From positions 1 through 64,000 of the forward strand of contig CAWDMC010000010.1 in assembly GCA_963803295.1 (NCBI GenBank): a stretch of DNA of 64,000 nt. Reading direction: 5' to 3'. A program made the position numbers and the translations under genes. This document shows positions 60,046 through 64,000 of the stretch, in pieces (positions within the stretch are counted from its first letter, which is position 1; the number at the start of each line of letters is the position of its first letter). Source of the stretch: CAWDMC01 sp963803295. Its GTDB lineage: Bacteria > Acidobacteriota > Terriglobia > UBA7540. The notes below the pieces were generated by a model. That model ran no database searches and had not been told where the DNA came from. It saw only the letters and a program-made list of their open reading frames with translations.

Positions 60046-61152
60046 TTAGGGGGCGGGAATGTAGTAGAAAAATACAGCCATCAGAGCATATATACCAAGG
60101 AGTTGCGCGCCTTCGAACCAGTGCGTCTCACCATCTGCCGAAGCCACCGTAACCACCACCACGGAAATGATGACAGCCGCGATTTCGAGCGGATTGAACA
60201 CCAATGACATGGGCATCCGCAGAGAGTGTGAAACCACGACCAACAAAGGCGCGATCAGCAGGGCGATCTGGGCGCTCGATCCTATCGAAATGCCCAGTGC
60301 CAGGTCCATCTCGTTCTTCCGAGCCAGAAGAATAGCCGTCGAATGCTCAGCCGCATTTCCTACGGCGGCGACGATGACGACCCCGACGAAAAGCTCGGTC
60401 CAACCTAGGGAGCGGGTCACCGACTCGATCTGGCTGATGAGAATTTCGCTTGCCAAAGCGATAAGTGTGGTCGCCACCAACATCACCATGATGGCGGCGG
60501 CACGGCTGAGGTGTGGTGGTTCGGGAGTGGGACCGCGAAAGAGGCTACGGTGGGTTCGAAAAATAAAGATGAAACTGCACAAATAGCTTGCCAGCAACAC
60601 GAGCGCAGTCCACAAGCTGAGGTGGTTTACGACGACCTCACTGGCCTGTGTCGCCCTTGGCACCGAAAGCTGATATAGGGCTGGCATTACCAATCCCACG
60701 ACGGCCAGGAACAGCATCGAGGTGTTGGCCCCAACCGCAGCCTGGCTGAAGCGCATCGTGGGGTGGCGAAGTCCTCCTACGAATGCCGCCAAGCCAAAAA
60801 CCAGTAACAGATTGCCGATGATACTGCCGGTCAGCGAAGCTTTCACCACTTCGCTGTGACCCTCAGCCAAGCCGATCAGACCGAAGATCAGCTCGGTGAT
60901 ATTACCGAGTGTGGCGTTCAGAAGACTGCCGGCGGCAGCGCCCGCGTGTCCTGCCAATTGCTCGGTTGCGTCGCCCAGGAGACTGGCCAGCGGGATCAGC
61001 GCTAGGGCAGCGGTCCCGAAAGCCAGCAGCGGATGGGGGAAGACGGAGCGAAGCAGGAGGGCGGCAGGAATCAACACTAAAAGGGAGGCTCGCCATCCCC
61101 CGAAGGAGAGGGCGAAGGCTTGGCGCCACGTTGCAGTGAAGGTTGAGATCAT
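60046..61152 (-). CDS. Calcium/proton antiporter (CaxA/ChaA family)
   Basis: A 368-residue inner-membrane cation antiporter with about eleven helices in two inverted halves. The alpha-1 motif is GNITELIFGLIGLAEGHSEVVKASLTGSIIGN and the alpha-2 motif is VGNAAEHSTAILLARKNEMDLALGISIGSSAQI; the GNxxE and GNAAEH acidic residues bind the cation. The second half ends in a C-terminal helix LLGIYALMAVFFYYIP. It exchanges cytoplasmic Ca2+ (or another cation) for protons. It is not obviously in an operon: the antitoxin gene lies 120 bases downstream with its own promoter, and the AsmA gene ends 154 bases upstream. Start ATG chosen by family length. Confidence 0.95.
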   Translation of the reverse strand: MISTFTATWRQAFALSFGGWRASLLVLIPAALLLRSVFPHPLLAFGTAALALIPLASLLGDATEQLAGHAGAAAGSLLNATLGNITELIFGLIGLAEGHSEVVKASLTGSIIGNLLLVFGLAAFVGGLRHPTMRFSQAAVGANTSMLFLAVVGLVMPALYQLSVPRATQASEVVVNHLSLWTALVLLASYLCSFIFIFRTHRSLFRGPTPEPPHLSRAAAIMVMLVATTLIALASEILISQIESVTRSLGWTELFVGVVIVAAVGNAAEHSTAILLARKNEMDLALGISIGSSAQIALLIAPLLVVVSHSLRMPMSLVFNPLEIAAVIISVVVVTVASADGETHWFEGAQLLGIYALMAVFFYYIPAP

Positions 61153-61306
61153 GCTCAGAATGTTCGGACTACAGACCTTAGATGGGGAGTCGCATGCGAA
61201 GTGACGACCGGGGTCTTTCTGGCGGACCTGGAAAGCCCGATCACATTGAGAGGCGGGTCGGCCGCATCTCCCGTAATTCGGATACGTACCCGACCTGTTC
61301 GGACAA

Positions 61307-62785
61307 TCACCGCGCGGGCTTCTTCCGTTTGAAAAGGCCCTGCAGGTCCTGGATCATGTTGACCGGGTTCTCTTGATTTAGGGGAGTCTGTCCCGCCCCT
61401 TTGCTCATCGAATTTAGGCCACCCAACGAGTTTCTCAGCTTGAATCGAGGGTGTTCGGACGTACCAGTCAACTCGAAGGGAAAGGCCAACGTGCCATTCG
61501 AAAAAGTGGCGCCGGCGAGACCCGCGACAAGATTCGACACGGCGTTCTGACCGGCGCGGATTTTCGCAGTGCCATTGTAATCCAGAGAGCCGGCGCCCGC
61601 GAAAGCGACGTCGCCTGCCATCTCCACATCGACACCGTTGCCGTTCAACGCGAAATGGTTAGAATGTATGCGGCCGTTCCCGATCTCGAGATCAGCGGAT
61701 AGCGAAGAGAAAGACGATGGATCGCCCGAAGCAGGTCCGATCTCCGCCAAGTTGGCCAGCAGAGCCAGGTTCTGGTTCAGCTTCAGGGTGGGCAGGTGGC
61801 CGTCTCGCACGGTCACATCGCCACTGCCCGATTTACCCGCCAAGGGATCGTCCGCCTGAGCAAAGTCGCCCCTCAGTTTGAGGTTGCCATCCAGATGACC
61901 GCTCATCTTGCCCTGCGCCCCAGGAAAAACCTGGAGCAGAGACGCCATATCTACGCCCGACAGGTGCACTGTCGCATCGAAGGTCGCCGGCTGGCGGACG
62001 AATCCGATCCCGAGCCTTCCCGCACCCTTTCCGCCGTACACTTTGAAACTAAGATTAGCAAAACTGATCCGCCGGGACACCAGCGATACCTTCGATTTCA
62101 CCGACGTGCCTTCGAGACGTCCGATAGCTAGTGATGTAGCCTGTAGGGAGCCCTGGGTCGGATTCGCAGCCCTTGCCTCCGGGGAGGTGAACGCGTTGAG
62201 ATCCAGATGGTTGAGGTCGAGCGAAATCCCGGTCGCGACCAGGGAGGGCGGTTCGGCTGCGCCTGAGGGCAAGAGCGCGGCGATAGTCAGCTCCCCGTCC
62301 TTAATCTGACTCTGGTTAATCGATCCTAGAGAAAACGACGGAGAGGATGACGGCGAGCGCTCGCCCGGCGCAGGGGGCGGGCGTCCGCTTGGCGGCATGT
62401 CAAAATTCCAAAGATCATGGCCGTTCGAAACAAGGTTGATCACCGGATTCGTAAAGACAAGCGAGGTGATTACCACCTGGCGGTGCCAAAGCGCGTGGGG
62501 ATCAAGCACAGCATAAATGGACTTGGCGCGGACGAAATCGCCTTTGGGAAAACCGTGAGGATTTTCCAGGGCAAAGCCGTCGAGGCGAATTGAAACGAGT
62601 GGAGTGAAGGTGACCGCGAGGTGATTGATGCGGGCGGGATGCCCCGTCCTCTGCTCGATCTCGCTGACCACCTCGGGCCGATAGCGATCCACGTTGACCA
62701 ATAGAGGCACAGCAATAACGAGGACCACCACCGCAACCAGAAACAGAAGCAGAAGACCGATCGCCATCTTTCCAGTGCGAGCCAT
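61307..62785 (-). CDS. AsmA-family protein
   Basis: A 492-residue protein with one N-terminal membrane helix (KMAIGLLLLFLVAVVVLVIAVPLLV) and a large periplasmic beta-rich body. The N-terminal AsmA pattern is RPEVVSEIEQRTGHPARINHLAVTFTPLVSIRLDGFALENP. The C-terminal AsmA_2-like segment is GDVTVRDGHLPTLKLNQNLALLANLAEIG, then DYNGTAKIRAGQNA. AsmA-like proteins are related to bridge-type lipid carriers between inner and outer membrane and influence outer-membrane assembly. It is monocistronic by spacing. AAGGAG twelve bases before the ATG supports the start. A Pro/Ser-rich insert (SGRPPPAPGERSPSSSPS) lies near residue 135. Confidence 0.88.
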   Translation of the reverse strand: MARTGKMAIGLLLLFLVAVVVLVIAVPLLVNVDRYRPEVVSEIEQRTGHPARINHLAVTFTPLVSIRLDGFALENPHGFPKGDFVRAKSIYAVLDPHALWHRQVVITSLVFTNPVINLVSNGHDLWNFDMPPSGRPPPAPGERSPSSSPSFSLGSINQSQIKDGELTIAALLPSGAAEPPSLVATGISLDLNHLDLNAFTSPEARAANPTQGSLQATSLAIGRLEGTSVKSKVSLVSRRISFANLSFKVYGGKGAGRLGIGFVRQPATFDATVHLSGVDMASLLQVFPGAQGKMSGHLDGNLKLRGDFAQADDPLAGKSGSGDVTVRDGHLPTLKLNQNLALLANLAEIGPASGDPSSFSSLSADLEIGNGRIHSNHFALNGNGVDVEMAGDVAFAGAGSLDYNGTAKIRAGQNAVSNLVAGLAGATFSNGTLAFPFELTGTSEHPRFKLRNSLGGLNSMSKGAGQTPLNQENPVNMIQDLQGLFKRKKPAR

Positions 62786-62985
62786 GGTGCTCTGCTCCTT
62801 CCTCAGTCCAGGGTACCGAGTTTAAATCCGAAATCAGAATAGACCGATTAGAATGATATTGCATCATGGTTTCTTGCTGCACAGAATGGGTACACTGAAT
62901 AAGATCGGGAAGCAATCCAGGAATCAGGACGCTGCAGCAGGACCAGTCGTCCGTAGGACTCCTCTTCCTCGCGGCGGGACGTTGG

Positions 62986-63732
62986 TCAGTGCTTGTCGGG
63001 CTCAGAGCCAGCGGGTGACGTGGGCTGCGTGCTTGACCCAGAGCTTGGCGCCGGGAGCGGCGATGAAGGCTCAGTCGCCGGTTCGCTGCTTGATGCCTTG
63101 GGAGGGCTCTTCGTCAGTCTGGCCGTGTACTGGACAAAGAAGTCCTTGCCGGGCGGCGCAACTTCCACCGTCTCATCGAGCAGCCCCTCACCGGCTCGCG
63201 CGAGAGTGCGCCGGAAGAGCCACCCCGATGGAACCATGTCGCCGCCTTCAGGGGCAAAGCGAATCGAAGAGCCGTCCGGAGCCACGCTGATGTTGTAACG
63301 AGTCATGAATCCGGTGCTTGAGTACATGCGCATGACGTAGTCGGATTCGCTCGGACACGCACTAATAATGCCCATCCACAATTCCGTTGTGGCCGGCGCC
63401 GTCTTGGTTGCCGCAAAGACTGTGTTCTCGCGCAAGATGAAATAGGAGTCATCCAGGTCATAACTGGCGGTGAGTCCGACCTTGCCCGAAGGTGAATTCT
63501 TCCCCATAAACGTTCCTGACCACATTCCCGCGAGCCAACTCAACCGGCTAAAATCGGGTTTGCCTGGAGTTCGAATAGTATAAGTAGTGGGCGGCTTCTT
63601 TCTAATTTGAGCAGATAATACTGAAGTAGTTAATCCTCCTAAGGCAAGACTCGTCGAGAGGATTACAAGGGCTTTCTTGATGAAGTTCGAGCCTGACGAG
63701 AAACGACGAGGAAGCGATCCACTGGAGGACAC
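62986..63732 (-). CDS. Secreted protein of unknown function (DUF6265-like)
   Basis: A 248-residue exported protein. An N-terminal basic stretch and the hydrophobic ALVILSTSLALGGLTTSVLSAQ form a signal peptide. The mature part opens LSRLSWLAGMWSGTFMGKNSPSG, close to the WLxGxW pattern of DUF6265/DUF1579-type calycin-like beta barrels, followed by YDLDDSYFILREN and ATTELWMGIIS. The last ~35 residues are Ser/Pro-rich (SSSEPATEPSSPLPAPSSG), a likely disordered tail. No catalytic motif is seen. The start is GTG and somewhat uncertain; no ATG is available near the signal peptide. The remaining bases to the window end show no further gene, only a T8 run near 63870 after a small GCCTTAAGGC palindrome. 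Confidence 0.7.
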   Translation of the reverse strand: MSSSGSLPRRFSSGSNFIKKALVILSTSLALGGLTTSVLSAQIRKKPPTTYTIRTPGKPDFSRLSWLAGMWSGTFMGKNSPSGKVGLTASYDLDDSYFILRENTVFAATKTAPATTELWMGIISACPSESDYVMRMYSSTGFMTRYNISVAPDGSSIRFAPEGGDMVPSGWLFRRTLARAGEGLLDETVEVAPPGKDFFVQYTARLTKSPPKASSSEPATEPSSPLPAPSSGSSTQPTSPAGSEPDKH

Positions 63733-64000
63733 AGATAAGCCCCTTTATTTGAAAATCTTCGAGCCGAGCACTAGCTAACACGCTTAGTCCCGGTTGGCAT
63801 TATAGCCGAGTCTGAAGTTACCTCGCAGGTGTTGTTTTTTCGGTTTCTACGGCAATCGCCTTAAGGCAATTTTTTTTGCAAAATCAAGATGGTTTGTGAC
63901 ATGATGTCGCGTAGAGAAAGACCACATTATGGATTAGCCGCTACCCACCCCCCTCAAAGGGGTTAACGCACACTATATAGGGAGAGCCGAGACAATCATC

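Overview
The window looks like a piece of the chromosome of an Acidobacteriota bacterium, most like the Solibacter/Bryobacter side of the phylum. This is inferred from gene content, not from a marker gene. Pointers are a very long TonB-dependent receptor with an N-terminal carboxypeptidase-regulatory-like domain, Ser/Thr kinases fused to TPR or PEGA domains, a DUF1549/DUF1553 plus DUF1501 pair with a planctomycete-type cytochrome c domain, a secreted protein made of tandem glycine-rich repeats, and high-GC coding sequence. I found no tRNA, rRNA, CRISPR array, transposase, integrase or phage gene. The only mobile-looking DNA is a set of short palindromic REP-like repeats in intergenic gaps.

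Layout. 0-10.7 kb: TPR protein; TonB receptor transcribed divergently from a secreted six-hairpin glycosidase, with a strong promoter, a perfect palindrome on its -35 box and a rho-independent terminator; then phosphatase, repeat-domain lipoprotein-like protein and DinB protein. 11-20.6 kb: cytochrome P450, giant Ser/Thr kinase with TolB-like and TPR modules, RDD protein coupled to an aromatic amino acid decarboxylase, SpoIIM-like protein, DUF4118 membrane protein. 20.9-24.6 kb: polysaccharide export protein, aminotransferase, elongation factor P with an unusual loop tip. 25-28.3 kb: cobalamin riboswitch, a BtuB-like receptor interrupted by a frameshift, and a DUF6580 membrane protein, forming a B12 uptake operon. 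28.7-32.3 kb: SDR, mannonate dehydratase-like protein and aldehyde dehydrogenase, probably for sugar acid catabolism. 32.5-42.3 kb: a signalling block with a PAS/GAF sensor kinase and NarL-type regulator overlapping by four bases, a single-domain receiver, a hybrid PAS kinase, and a Ser/Thr kinase whose PEGA domains are cut off by apparent indels.

42.8-47.4 kb holds the best candidate for an undescribed system. A glycyl radical enzyme keeps the radical glycine loop and an active-site cysteine but lacks the Cys-x-Glu signature of the known dehydratases and lyases. It is followed by its own three-cluster activase and an MFS transporter. Substrate and reaction are unknown. 48-50.1 kb: Rieske protein and a cytochrome b carrying two cytochrome c domains. 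50.3-58.2 kb: HEAT protein, cytochrome/LamG/DUF1553 protein with a Tat-exported DUF1501 partner, TPR protein. 58.2-63.7 kb: HtpX protease, VapBC-type toxin-antitoxin pair with a 27-bp palindromic operator, CaxA-type antiporter, AsmA-like protein and a secreted protein.

Three otherwise healthy genes (BtuB-like receptor, PAS kinase, PEGA kinase) are broken by one-base shifts. Either the assembly carries residual indel errors or these genes are recently inactivated; raw reads would decide. Gene starts below were chosen by ribosome binding site, signal peptide and domain boundaries.
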